Of a DNA stretch of 64,000 bases, positions 16,705 to 25,808 are shown in pieces. The number at the start of each line of letters is the position of its first letter. The first letter of the stretch is position 1. The notes below the pieces were generated by a model. It was not told the origin of the DNA. It saw only the letters and a program-made list of their open reading frames with translations, and did not search any database. Both the position numbers and the translations under genes were made by a program. Source of the stretch: Chitinophagaceae bacterium UBA1946 (GTDB taxonomy: Bacteria > Bacteroidota > Bacteroidia > Chitinophagales > Chitinophagaceae); the NCBI GenBank assembly GCA_002336815.1, contig DDEU01000034.1, positions 87,940 to 151,939 of the forward strand, in the 5' to 3' direction.

Positions 16705-17409
16705 ATGGCGCTACCTTTTTTTTATATCGAAAATCCGGATGTCAAAAACAGTATTGTTTTGAGCGAAGAAACCTCCAAACATATTGTGCAGGTATTGCGC
16801 ATGCAAAACGGCGAACAGTTACAGCTCACGGATGGTAAAGGAAACCTGTTCACCGCAGAGATCACTGACAATAACCGCAAGCGATGTGCCGTCAGTATCA
16901 TCCAAACGATCAACCAGCAAGGTTCAACAGCCAATATAAGCATTGCCATTTCACTGGTAAAGAACAGCAGCCGCTTTGAATGGTTTTTAGAAAAAGCCAC
17001 CGAGATCGGCGTTACCGAAATTATTCCGCTTGTATGCACCCGCACTGAAAAACAGCATTTTCGTTTTGAACGGATGAATGGCATTTTGATCAGTGCCATG
17101 CTGCAATCACAACAAACCTGGTTGCCCCTGCTCCATGAACCCGTTAAGTACAACGATGCTATTACAAAAGCTGTCCAACAACAAAAATTCATTGCTCATT
17201 GTGAAGATGAAAAAGATAAAGTGCAACTCGCTGGCCAACCAATCAACAAGTCAACCGGTAAACTCATCCTTATAGGCCCTGAAGGAGATTTTACGAAAGA
17301 AGAAATTGACATGGCCTTGCAGCATGGCTTTACACCGGTTGCACTCGGTGATACAAGATTAAGAACTGAAACCGCCGGCATTGTAGCGGCCGTGCTGCTT
17401 ACTCAATAA
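16705..17409 (+). CDS. rsmE: 16S rRNA (uracil-1498-N3)-methyltransferase
   Basis: RsmE methylates U1498 of 16S rRNA with S-adenosylmethionine. The 234-residue protein has the N-terminal PUA-like domain (HIVQVLRMQNGEQLQLTDGKG) and the SPOUT-fold methyltransferase domain. The C-terminal knot shows LILIGPEGDFTKEEID and ALGDTRLRTETAGIVAA, which form the SAM site. I chose the ATG at 16705; a TTG start at 16678 adds nine residues but lies inside the dnaB terminator. It is followed after 26 bp by a sensor kinase gene. Confidence 0.93.
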   Translation: MALPFFYIENPDVKNSIVLSEETSKHIVQVLRMQNGEQLQLTDGKGNLFTAEITDNNRKRCAVSIIQTINQQGSTANISIAISLVKNSSRFEWFLEKATEIGVTEIIPLVCTRTEKQHFRFERMNGILISAMLQSQQTWLPLLHEPVKYNDAITKAVQQQKFIAHCEDEKDKVQLAGQPINKSTGKLILIGPEGDFTKEEIDMALQHGFTPVALGDTRLRTETAGIVAAVLLTQ

Positions 17410-17435
17410 TCAACCGATTTTCTTATCTTCCGGTA

Positions 17436-19244
17436 ATGATGGCAAAGCGTTTCTTTTTTGTAGCTGGGTTATTGCTTGCTGCATTGCAGCCTTTCGCCCA
17501 GCAAAAAAATATTCGCCCGATAGATGTTGCCATTGAAAGATCGGGCCGGCAGCAGCAGGATGAAAAAGCTTTTATAAAAACCTGTTTTACGATCGCTGAC
17601 GAGTACATGAATATGGAGCAGTATGATTCTGCACAATTATGGTTGAATAAAATTCACAGCCTACTTCCTGTAAAAAGTATTTCACCCGATAATTATTTTT
17701 TGCTCACCCGGCAGGCAGAAGTGTATTATTACAATAACCTGCAGCAACTGGGTTTGCAGGAAAGCCGCCGTGGCCTTGCTATGGCGGAGGCCTTAAACGA
17801 CAGCATCCTGCTGGCCGACAGTTATAATTTCCTGGGGCTTTTTTATATGAACATTGATAGTGCGGCGGTATCGGTTAATTACTACAAAAAGGGATTGCAG
17901 TTTTCAAAGCAGCCACCCAATCCACCCAACTATATCAGTCTTTCAAAACCACATCACCTGAATGGAAACCTGGCCGAAGCTTATTACAAACTGGGTAAGT
18001 ACGACAGCGCATTGTTTCACAATTATCTTTCGCTCAAGGAAGCCGGAGACATCCACTGGGAAAGAGGAATCGCTGTTGCGTATACAGGATTGGGCGATGT
18101 GTACTCAGCCCTTCATCAAAATGACAGTGCGCTGAATAACTATATAAGAGGGGTCAATACTGCCCTGCATTCAAACGTTATTGACGTTGCACTGGTTTGT
18201 TATGGCGGCATGGCCAAAAGCCACTATGAATTACACAACAGCGCAAGCGTAGACGAAAGCTTAGACCTTGGTTTTTCATTACTGCACGATCATCCCAATA
18301 TCAACCGGTTCTATGCACTGGCATTTTTAAATAAGGCGATTGATATATACCGTAAACGGGATGAGCGTGGTGGACTGGTAAAAGCAATGGAACAGAGATC
18401 GGCTATTGAAAAAGCCAACATTGATGGCAATAACAGGCAAATTCAAACTATCCTTAATGCGGGTATGGAAAATGAAAAACGGATCTTAAGCATGCAGGTG
18501 GCGGAAGCAGAAAGAAAACAGGAGCTGGCCACTACAAGGCTTGGGCTGGCATTGATCGGCTTTGCTTTCCTGGGAATAGGTTTTTTGGTATACCGGTATT
18601 TTCAAAACCAGAAAATGACCATTTCCAGGATACGGCAGAAGATCAGCCAGGATCTTCATGACGACATTGGCGCTTCACTAAGCAGCCTGCAGATATACGG
18701 TGCCATTGCGGAGCAGTCTGTTCAAACCAATCCCGGAAAGGCGATTGAAATGGTAAATAAGATGAGTTTCCAGAGTAAGGAGATCATGGAAAACATGAAC
18801 GACATTGTATGGAGCATGAAAACGGGCAGCAGCAGCAACACCTCGATAGAAATAAAGATCAAGAACTATGCAGCAGAACTTTTGGCAGACAGTAATATTG
18901 ATTTTAGATACAGCATTATGCCCAATGCCGATAAGGTAATAACGGGCATTACTGCACGAAAAAACATTTTACTCATCTGCAAGGAAGCGATGAATAATAT
19001 TGCGAAGTACAGCAAAGCAAAAAACGCCAGCCTCTCCCTTCATACAATAGAAAAAGACCTGGTACTGGAAATTACAGACAGCGGAACCGGGTTCAACAGC
19101 AAGTCAGTTTCCTCCGGTAATGGACTTGAAAATATGGAGCAGCGTACAAAGGAATTGAATGGCCATTTTTCCATTCAGTCAGCCGAAGGCAATGGAACCA
19201 CTATCAGGGCGGTATTCCCTTTACTGTATATTAACTATAATTAG
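17436..19244 (+). CDS. Sensor histidine kinase with exported TPR sensor domain
   Basis: This is a 602-residue two-component sensor. After a signal peptide (about 1-21, ending QPFAQQ) come TPR-like repeats of about 350 residues (for example YSALHQNDSALNNYIRGVNTAL), presumably periplasmic. One membrane segment follows (about 370-388, LALIGFAFLGIGFLVYRYF). Then comes a cytoplasmic kinase of the NarX/LytS-like type: the H-box is QDLHDDIGASLSSL with His about 408, the N-box is KEAMNNIAKYS, and the ATP-lid motifs are DSGTGF and GNGLENMEQR. All catalytic motifs look intact. Two ATGs in tandem (17436, 17439) give no clear choice. It pairs with the response regulator 34 bp downstream. The stimulus is unknown. 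Confidence 0.92.
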   Translation: MMAKRFFFVAGLLLAALQPFAQQKNIRPIDVAIERSGRQQQDEKAFIKTCFTIADEYMNMEQYDSAQLWLNKIHSLLPVKSISPDNYFLLTRQAEVYYYNNLQQLGLQESRRGLAMAEALNDSILLADSYNFLGLFYMNIDSAAVSVNYYKKGLQFSKQPPNPPNYISLSKPHHLNGNLAEAYYKLGKYDSALFHNYLSLKEAGDIHWERGIAVAYTGLGDVYSALHQNDSALNNYIRGVNTALHSNVIDVALVCYGGMAKSHYELHNSASVDESLDLGFSLLHDHPNINRFYALAFLNKAIDIYRKRDERGGLVKAMEQRSAIEKANIDGNNRQIQTILNAGMENEKRILSMQVAEAERKQELATTRLGLALIGFAFLGIGFLVYRYFQNQKMTISRIRQKISQDLHDDIGASLSSLQIYGAIAEQSVQTNPGKAIEMVNKMSFQSKEIMENMNDIVWSMKTGSSSNTSIEIKIKNYAAELLADSNIDFRYSIMPNADKVITGITARKNILLICKEAMNNIAKYSKAKNASLSLHTIEKDLVLEITDSGTGFNSKSVSSGNGLENMEQRTKELNGHFSIQSAEGNGTTIRAVFPLLYINYN

Positions 19245-19278
19245 CGATGCCATTATCAGGCAGATACTTTTACTTTGA

Positions 19279-19905
19279 ATGATGCAAATAAGGGTTTTTA
19301 TATACGATGACAACCTGCCCCGCAGGGACAGCCTTAAGGCGCTGATAGAACTGAGCCCGGAAATGAGTTTTTGCGGAGAGGCGGGCAACTGCAGTCATGT
19401 GCAGGATGATATGGAAAACTGCTTCCCTGAAGTGGTGCTGATGGATATCAATATGCCCGAAGCAGATGGCATTGCGGGTTTAAAAGCGATCAAAAAGAAT
19501 TATCCGCATATCAAGGTATTAATGCAAACTGTTTTTGATGATACTGATAAAATATTTGACTGCATCCGCAATGGTGCCAGTGGTTACATTTTAAAGAAAG
19601 ATCCACCCCAGCGGATCCTGCAGGCCATCCTGGAAGTGTATGACGGAGGCGCCGTAATGAACCCGGGCATTGCATTAAAAGTGCTTGATTATTTTCAGCC
19701 GCAAAAAATAAACAGTCCGCTTAGCAAGCGTGAAACTGAAGTATTGAAACTGCTGTCGGACGGGATGAGTTATAAAATGATAGCAGATAGATTATTCCTT
19801 AGTTTCTATACCGTGAATACACATGTAAAGCATATCTACGAAAAACTACACGTATCATCACTCGGCGAAGCCATCGCTTTTTACTACAAGAACCTTCACC
19901 GCTAG
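19279..19905 (+). CDS. NarL/LuxR-type response regulator
   Basis: This 208-residue regulator has a receiver domain (residues 1-125; phosphate-accepting Asp about 56 in VVLMDINMP, acidic pair DDN near the N-terminus, Lys in ILKKD) and a LuxR-type helix-turn-helix (about 145-205, LSKRETEVLKLLSDGMSYKMIADRLFLSFYTVNTHVKHIYEKL). It is the cognate partner of the kinase just upstream, which is of the matching NarX-like class. Target genes cannot be inferred from the window. Confidence 0.94.
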   Translation: MMQIRVFIYDDNLPRRDSLKALIELSPEMSFCGEAGNCSHVQDDMENCFPEVVLMDINMPEADGIAGLKAIKKNYPHIKVLMQTVFDDTDKIFDCIRNGASGYILKKDPPQRILQAILEVYDGGAVMNPGIALKVLDYFQPQKINSPLSKRETEVLKLLSDGMSYKMIADRLFLSFYTVNTHVKHIYEKLHVSSLGEAIAFYYKNLHR

Positions 19906-19951
19906 TATCGCCCTTTCACTACTGTTATTAATAATGGGATCTTGTTACTAC

Positions 19952-20758
19952 CTACTGCGCTTCATCTGAATAACCTTCTGACCTGTCTTCCAGCCTGGGT
20001 TCGTTAAACCGAACTACATGCCTTTTTTCATTTCTTTTGCGCATGATCATATTGAGCATTTCCACACCAAACGAAAACGCCATTCCGAAATAAATATAGT
20101 TTTTGAGGTGCAGGTGCTCTGCCGCTTCACTATCCCAGCCTTCCACGATCAGGCTGATACCGATCATTACCAAAAAAGAAAGTGCCAGCATTTTTAAGGT
20201 TGGATGCTTTTGTATAAAAGAAGCAATCTTTGGACTGAATAAGAACATTACGATCATGGCAATCACCACTGCAGCGATCATGATCTCCACGTGTTTGGCA
20301 GTGCCTCCTGCTGTGATGATGCTGTCAAAAGAAAACACCGCATCTATCAGCATGATCTGTACAACAGCCTGGCTAAAAGATAAGCCTTTGCTTTTTGCAT
20401 TGACTGCATTGGGATCTTCCCCTTCCAGTTTGCCATGTATCTCTTTCACCGATTTGTAGATCAGGAACATACCACCCACCAGCATCACCAGGCTTGCAAG
20501 ATCGAAGCCCTTGTCGAAAACAGTGAATACCGCCTTGCCCTTTTGAGACAGCAGCCAGCCGAGCCCCATCAGCATCAGGCTTCTTGATATCATCCCGGTG
20601 ATCATCCAGGTAATCCTCGCTTTCTTTTGTTCCGCATTTGTTTTAAGGCGGTTCATGATGATGCTTACAAAGATCACGTTGTCGATTCCGAGTACGATCT
20701 CCAGAATAACCAATACAAAAAAACTGATGATACTTTCACTGGTAAATAGATACTCCAT
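19952..20758 (-). CDS. TerC family integral membrane protein
   Basis: This is a 268-residue protein of the TerC family, with about seven membrane segments. The family signatures are LEIVLGIDNVIFVSI near the N-terminus and IDAVFSFDSIITA in the middle; their acidic residues are thought to bind metal. Relatives are linked to tellurium resistance and to manganese export or metal loading of exported proteins. The C-terminus is a short charged cytoplasmic tail. A TATATTTG -7-like box lies about 20-27 bp upstream (plus 20778-20785). It is a single gene with no other tellurium-resistance genes beside it, so metal homeostasis is the safer reading. Confidence 0.92.
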   Translation of the reverse strand: MEYLFTSESIISFFVLVILEIVLGIDNVIFVSIIMNRLKTNAEQKKARITWMITGMISRSLMLMGLGWLLSQKGKAVFTVFDKGFDLASLVMLVGGMFLIYKSVKEIHGKLEGEDPNAVNAKSKGLSFSQAVVQIMLIDAVFSFDSIITAGGTAKHVEIMIAAVVIAMIVMFLFSPKIASFIQKHPTLKMLALSFLVMIGISLIVEGWDSEAAEHLHLKNYIYFGMAFSFGVEMLNMIMRKRNEKRHVVRFNEPRLEDRSEGYSDEAQ

Positions 20759-20879
20759 TGTCTGCTTTAAATTTCAGCAAATATATTGCAGTGAAAGAAT
20801 AAAACACGGGTGAAAATAGGAGCGTTCTACTTTTGGCATACTTAACCGAAGCGTTTTTTTTACGCCTGCAAATTTATTG

Positions 20880-23800
20880 CTATACGCTTTGCTGCTTTTT
20901 TCTTTTCCATACAACCAGAACAATCGCTCCTAAGATGGCAGCAATACCAGCAGGCCAAACCCACTTTTCAAAAGCACTTTTGGGCGAAAGAGCAATGCTG
21001 CCGGCGTCGCCCATCAGTACCAATCCCCCCCAATACAGGGGCGATTTCATTCTGCCATCCGCCTGTTGCAGGTAAGCCAGTTTTGCCTGTTGCAACGCTA
21101 CACCGGCAGGCATTTTAGCTGCCAGGTTCCCAATAAATTTTTCTGTGATAAAGCTGCCGGACTGCTCGTCTACCGGCCATAAACTTGTGAGGATGCTTTT
21201 GCTGCCTGCGTAATTAAAAGCATGCGCCAGCGACACCATTCCTTCACCATCCTGGTATCCCGGCTTGCCCGATTCACAGGCAGTGAGTATAGCCAGGTCA
21301 GTATTAAGGTTGCAGTTGTAAATATCATACAGGAACAAAGAATTATTATCGGAAGCGCTATCGGTATTTTTTGAAAATATCAGCCGGGAGAGCTGTGGCT
21401 TTTCATTATTGAACTCTGCATGTGTACCGATATGGACGATCCTGTTGTTACCTGCATTTTGTTTAAAGGAACTTTGTGTTGAACCATTGTCCACGAAAAT
21501 ATCACCCCCTAATTTGTCCTGCATTTTTTTCACGAGGCTTTTGGTATAAGGTTGTGGCAGTAGGGTCATGTACTGCCTGTCCAGCCGGCCGCTGTCTTTT
21601 ACCGATTGCAGGTAAGCCACTTTGCTTTCGTCGGAAAAGCCGGGGGCAAAGGCAACATAATTATTTTTTAGCGGTGCGTTGTTATTGCTGCCCGTCATAA
21701 AAAGGCTGTAATGATAAGTAATGCTGTGCGCCGAAAGCAGGCTGCCCTTTGCCAGGTCGGCATACTGGTGCACAGGCGCCGGCGTAAGCAGCTCAAAACT
21801 CACATTGTACAAGATCCCATCGGGTATCACAATCACATCCCGGGTGCGGATATCCTTCGCCAGCGGCTTCCACAAGGACTCATACAATTGATATAACAGT
21901 GCCGTGTGGCCGCTTTCATCATTGCCGGCGGTTGATAACAGCGTGTTTATCTTTTCATTGATGCCAACAGCATCGAGGTCGATTATTTTTTTGCTTCCCT
22001 TATCCAGTATCAGTGCATGAAGACTGCTGTCAATCAAAAAGTACCTGATCACGGTGGTGGCTACCGGCAAGGCAGCCTGCAATTGTGGTAATGATTTAAA
22101 AATGGACTCATACCGCATCTTATAATACAAAGGATACTGCACCCTGATCTTATCAAGATGCTGCTGCCATTTTGTGGTTGCATCCACATACGCATTCATC
22201 AAAATGGTATTGGGCCTGTCGCCGCTGAGCGAAGCCGGTATTGCAGCTTTTAATTTTTTTTCCTCTTCATACACGGCGGTGGGCAAATTCGAAAATTCTA
22301 CGGCTTTTTCCTTGTCGAGCCTTGCCCTGATGCGGTTGTATAAACCAGATTCGTGAAGATTGATCACCTGGTCGAGGTAGCTTTCATCATTGGTTAACTG
22401 GTATAATTCAAGCGCTATCTTTTTTGCAAAACTGATGAGCTCATTATTGTCTGCTATCAGTATGTTGATGCTTTCTTCATCATCGATCAAGAATTTCCGC
22501 TTCTCCAACAACTGAAGTGCCCCCTTCAGTTCGGCAAACACCTGTGCCAGGTAAACCGTATCTTTTTTTTGCCTCAGGTGGTAACCGGCCTTTTCAATCA
22601 TCAACACAGCGGCAGGTTTGTACAGTTCCATCCTTACGGAATCGAGCGCTGATGTACCTTTCTTTATTTTTTCATTTACAATTGCCAGCCCTTTTTTCCC
22701 GTACTCCTCAGCCTGTGCATATTGACCACCGATGAAATTCACTTCTGAAAGATTGAGCAACTGGTAAAATACAGGCAAAGTATTTTGCTCCTGCACTTTT
22801 GAAACATAGTCATATCCCTTCTTGGATTTAACTACGGCTTTTTTATAATCGCCGTTTTTAGCATAGAACAATGCCGCATTTCGTAAAAACTCGAGGTACA
22901 TATTGCTGTATTCTCCCTGGTAAGAAGTTTCGTACAGGGAATCACTTTTTTCATATTCAGCCGCAGCAGCCGCTACATTTTTTTTGCTCTCGTTGGCGAT
23001 GGCCAGGGCATAACGGGCATCGGCCTCCCAAAAAATATAGTCACCTTCGGCAGCCTTTAGTTTGGTCAACCCCTTTTCCAGATATTCAAAAGCCTCATCA
23101 TAATTGTGCATGGTATTGGCAAGCTGCCCCAGTAGTATCTCCGAAATGAAGATCCCCGGGTGACCCGGTTTTAACTGCTGTTGTTTTTGACGGTAAGAAT
23201 ATTGCAGCAGGTCTTTTGCTTTTTTATAATCGCCGATCTCTTTATAAAAACCTGCCAGGTTATCGGTGGCTTCAAATAAAAATGATTTAGCATCCTCCCT
23301 TTTTTGCGCCGGGTCTGTGCCGGCAATATACAGCTCGATATTGCTGATAGAACTTTGCTGCGCTTTGATGGCTTCCGTTGTTTTTCCATCGGCATCATAC
23401 AAAGCAGACATATTATTCTGCACCATTGCGGGGCGATAATATTTATTACGGTCGGTGGGTTTTGTTTTTGACAATGCATCCAGTGCTTTATTGAAAAAGT
23501 AACCGGCGCTATCATTTTTAGAGGCGTACCACATCAGGCTGGCCATGGCATTGTAGGAAATGTAGAGGTCTTCACTATCGGTTTCTTTTTCCGATTCCCT
23601 GATAGCAAGTGCTTTCCGGTGGTGCTGTCTCGACAATGCTGCATTGCCCATCCGCTGTGCATACACACCCAAATTATTTTCCACTTTTGCAAGTTCCAGT
23701 GGCGCAGTGGCATATTTAAGCGCCTGTGTACAGGCATCGTAAGCCTTTTTATCTTCGCCTGCTACGCCTAAATATTCTCCTGCTTCGAGATACACTTTCC

Positions 23801-24116
23801 GCATGATGATATTGGATGGTTTTTTTGCAGCGATCTGTGTAGCCAGTGCATCCATTGCCAGCGCAGCTTTTTCCGGGCCGCCATTCTCCATGCCTATTTT
23901 TCCTGCCAGGGGCATGTAATGGATCAACGTATCAAAATTGCCTTCTTTCAAAAAGGCCTGCACCTGCTGATCCAATAGTGCCGTTGCCTGTTTAAAGTTT
24001 TTTTCATTGATGGCCGCTTCAATTTCAGCGATGCCTTTTACACTATCCTGTGCAAAAATGGGTATCAATAAAATGAGAATACACAGCCCGGCAAGGCTGA
24101 ATTTTGAAAAAGGCAT
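20880..24116 (-). CDS. Exported TPR-CHAT protein (caspase-like protease fold) with C-terminal membrane anchor
   Basis: This is a 1078-residue protein. A signal peptide (about 1-23, LILLIPIFAQ) is followed by a long TPR region (about 30-600) and then a CHAT domain (about 745-1040). The caspase-like dyad is visible: His in VHIGTHAEF (about residue 897) and Cys in LAILTACESGKPG (about 947), followed by GEGMVSLAHAFNYAGSKSILTSLWPVDE, the family hallmark. A hydrophobic segment (WVWPAGIAAILGAIVLVVW) and the basic end KRKKQQ anchor the C-terminus. With both a signal peptide and this anchor, the CHAT domain should sit outside the cytoplasm. It is the last of three tightly packed genes, 7 bp after the TPR membrane protein. 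Substrate and trigger are unknown. Confidence 0.9.
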   Translation of the reverse strand: MPFSKFSLAGLCILILLIPIFAQDSVKGIAEIEAAINEKNFKQATALLDQQVQAFLKEGNFDTLIHYMPLAGKIGMENGGPEKAALAMDALATQIAAKKPSNIIMRKVYLEAGEYLGVAGEDKKAYDACTQALKYATAPLELAKVENNLGVYAQRMGNAALSRQHHRKALAIRESEKETDSEDLYISYNAMASLMWYASKNDSAGYFFNKALDALSKTKPTDRNKYYRPAMVQNNMSALYDADGKTTEAIKAQQSSISNIELYIAGTDPAQKREDAKSFLFEATDNLAGFYKEIGDYKKAKDLLQYSYRQKQQQLKPGHPGIFISEILLGQLANTMHNYDEAFEYLEKGLTKLKAAEGDYIFWEADARYALAIANESKKNVAAAAAEYEKSDSLYETSYQGEYSNMYLEFLRNAALFYAKNGDYKKAVVKSKKGYDYVSKVQEQNTLPVFYQLLNLSEVNFIGGQYAQAEEYGKKGLAIVNEKIKKGTSALDSVRMELYKPAAVLMIEKAGYHLRQKKDTVYLAQVFAELKGALQLLEKRKFLIDDEESINILIADNNELISFAKKIALELYQLTNDESYLDQVINLHESGLYNRIRARLDKEKAVEFSNLPTAVYEEEKKLKAAIPASLSGDRPNTILMNAYVDATTKWQQHLDKIRVQYPLYYKMRYESIFKSLPQLQAALPVATTVIRYFLIDSSLHALILDKGSKKIIDLDAVGINEKINTLLSTAGNDESGHTALLYQLYESLWKPLAKDIRTRDVIVIPDGILYNVSFELLTPAPVHQYADLAKGSLLSAHSITYHYSLFMTGSNNNAPLKNNYVAFAPGFSDESKVAYLQSVKDSGRLDRQYMTLLPQPYTKSLVKKMQDKLGGDIFVDNGSTQSSFKQNAGNNRIVHIGTHAEFNNEKPQLSRLIFSKNTDSASDNNSLFLYDIYNCNLNTDLAILTACESGKPGYQDGEGMVSLAHAFNYAGSKSILTSLWPVDEQSGSFITEKFIGNLAAKMPAGVALQQAKLAYLQQADGRMKSPLYWGGLVLMGDAGSIALSPKSAFEKWVWPAGIAAILGAIVLVVWKRKKQQSV

Positions 24117-24123
24117 GGCGGTT

Positions 24124-24861
24124 TTATTTTAGTTTGTTGATCAATTCGGTGCTTTCGGGACGGGCAGATCTTTCAAAATATGGCAGGGCTTCCTGCACTT
24201 TACCCTGTTTGAGTAAGGCCAGGCCGGTGTACCAGCAGGCATCTTTATAAAAAGGCCTTGTTCCGTCTGCCGCAACTAACCTTAAAAAAGTAATTGCGGC
24301 GGCATCATTACCATCGGCCTGCTGTGCAACGCCTAAAAAATAATTCAGGGTATCATTTTTCGGCTGGTCGGTTTGGAGCTGACTCCATTCGCTGATCGCC
24401 TTTTTATACTGTCCCGTTTTATAATCCAGCATGGCCTTATTAAAAAGATAATTATTGCCGGTGCTCATGGCGCTCATTAAACCCGGGTCTGGTTTATAAT
24501 AGGCAGTGTATAGTTTTTCATACTTATTCCCGTTCAGCGTAAATGTCCAAACGGCCAGTGCTGCCAGCAAAGCAACTGATGCTGCCACGGCTAATCTGCG
24601 CCGCATAGAAACTATTTTACCCGGCTGTTTTGCAGCGGTATTTTTTTTTATGCCTGCATGGTAACCATCGAGGCACTCTTTTAAAGAGGCGGTTTCGATA
24701 CCGGCAAGCAATAATGTTACTTCCTTTACTTTAGCGGCCCATACAGCATTTTCTGTCATTTTATTTTCAAATGCAAGCCGCTCCCCGGAACTGATCGTTC
24801 CCAGCAGGTACTGCTCAATGCTTTCCAGCTCCTGTACTGATATGGTATAATTTGTATCCAA
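24124..24861 (-). CDS. Single-pass membrane TPR protein, probable anti-sigma factor
   Basis: This is a 245-residue protein. The N-terminal 80 residues (SIEQYLLGTISSGERLAFENKMTENAVWAAKVKEV) resemble the cytoplasmic start of Bacteroidota anti-sigma factors. One membrane segment follows (about 92-110, LAVAASVALLAALAVWTF), preceded by basic MRRR. The outer part has two to three TPR repeats (AMLDYKTGQYKKAISEWSQL, LALLKQGKVQEALPYFERS). It lies 6 bp after an ECF sigma gene and 7 bp before the TPR-CHAT gene. The arrangement suggests that it holds the sigma factor and senses or binds the CHAT partner through TPRs; this is inference. Confidence 0.82.
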   Translation of the reverse strand: MDTNYTISVQELESIEQYLLGTISSGERLAFENKMTENAVWAAKVKEVTLLLAGIETASLKECLDGYHAGIKKNTAAKQPGKIVSMRRRLAVAASVALLAALAVWTFTLNGNKYEKLYTAYYKPDPGLMSAMSTGNNYLFNKAMLDYKTGQYKKAISEWSQLQTDQPKNDTLNYFLGVAQQADGNDAAAITFLRLVAADGTRPFYKDACWYTGLALLKQGKVQEALPYFERSARPESTELINKLK

Positions 24862-24867
24862 TGTTTG

Positions 24868-25443
24868 TTACTGCCCGGTCACCATGTTACGAAGGCGTTG
24901 CAGGCAGCGGTATTTATTATTTTTTGCAGTGGCCGCTGTCCATGAAAACTTTGCGGCAATATGATTCATGCTTTGTTTCATAAAATAAAACAGCGTAAGT
25001 ACCTCCCTGCATGGTTCGCCCAGATTTTTAAAATGCTGTTGTACTTTTTCAATATAATTTTCTTCTTCGCCGCTATAGGCCGCATCTGTAAAAAGATCGT
25101 CTTCAACCGGCACCGTACCCTTCTTCTTCACTGCTTTCAGGTGATCGTACCATTTGTATTTTGCAACCTGGAAGAGGTATGCCTCCAATGATGAACCCTT
25201 TTGTTCTGCAAAGCGGCCGGCTTTTACATTTTGCCATACTGCAACAAAAGCCTCCTGGTAAACATCTTTCGCCTCCTCTTCAGTTCCGCTGTTGGCCAAT
25301 ACGAAGGCTTCGGTTTTGTAATAGTTGGCCGTGTACAGGGCCTCCAGTGCCTTACCATCATTCGCCAATACCGCTGCGGTTGGTATTGTTGAGTCAGTAA
25401 ATTGATTCCCTGTGTGTTGCAGCATGGTCCCTTTTATGTACAC
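24868..25443 (-). CDS. ECF-type RNA polymerase sigma factor
   Basis: This is a 191-residue sigma-70 family (extracytoplasmic function) factor. Region 2 is present (about 45-110, SGTEEEAKDVYQEAFVAVWQNV and AYLFQVAKYKWYDHL), as is region 4 with a helix-turn-helix (about 140-185, CREVLTLFYFMKQSMNHIAAKFSWTAATAKNNKYRCLQRL). Either the ATG at 25443 or the one at 25425 could be the start; the second gives a more typical N-terminus. It heads the set with the membrane TPR protein and the TPR-CHAT protein, and probably controls its own operon. Confidence 0.9.
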   Translation of the reverse strand: MYIKGTMLQHTGNQFTDSTIPTAAVLANDGKALEALYTANYYKTEAFVLANSGTEEEAKDVYQEAFVAVWQNVKAGRFAEQKGSSLEAYLFQVAKYKWYDHLKAVKKKGTVPVEDDLFTDAAYSGEEENYIEKVQQHFKNLGEPCREVLTLFYFMKQSMNHIAAKFSWTAATAKNNKYRCLQRLRNMVTGQ

Positions 25444-25808
25444 TAAAATACAAGTAAAGAGGCATACTTAAAAAAAGGTAGGAATATTTTATTTGATTCC
25501 AGCTTTGCTTTCTTTCCTGAACCAACTGTTACCCATATCCTCATTTTCCCCCATCGCTGCTACCTTTTTATAATGATATCTGGAAAGTTTGAAAAGGTCA
25601 TCAGTCCGGGACATAAATCCGGCAAATAAAAAAAATTACAAATAAAATGACCGGCACTGATGACCTTTTACTCATTCCTGCTATATAGTATAGTAAGCGT
25701 TTTTAAAAATGCTTTTACCCTTTGAAAAGTACCGGCTTGCCAAAAAACCAATATTCATTATTCTTCCAGGAAATTCCGACAACAATTTTAAGGGTAAAAA
25801 ATTTACTT
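25444..25808. other. Divergent gap between the sigma operon and the ELWxxDGT gene
   Basis: The gap holds no credible gene. Its main feature is the inverted repeat at 25592-25669. A TAccTTTT box in minus orientation (near plus 25478) could be the sigma promoter. The reading frame of the plus-strand gene extends back to 25722, but the signal peptide begins at 25809. Confidence 0.5.
25592..25669. repeat. Perfect 14-bp inverted repeat AAAAGGTCATCAGT, 50-bp spacer
   Basis: AAAAGGTCATCAGT at 25592-25605 is the exact complement of 25656-25669. A third copy of the half-site, CTGATGACCTTTTCCGG, occurs at 28807-28823 upstream of the next large exported protein gene. Both lie upstream of a large secreted-protein gene, so they may be operators of a shared regulator. 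A simple hairpin is also possible. Confidence 0.65.

Noticed and set aside
19952..20758. Tellurium-resistance island
   Set aside because: Only terC is present; no TerD-type genes nearby.
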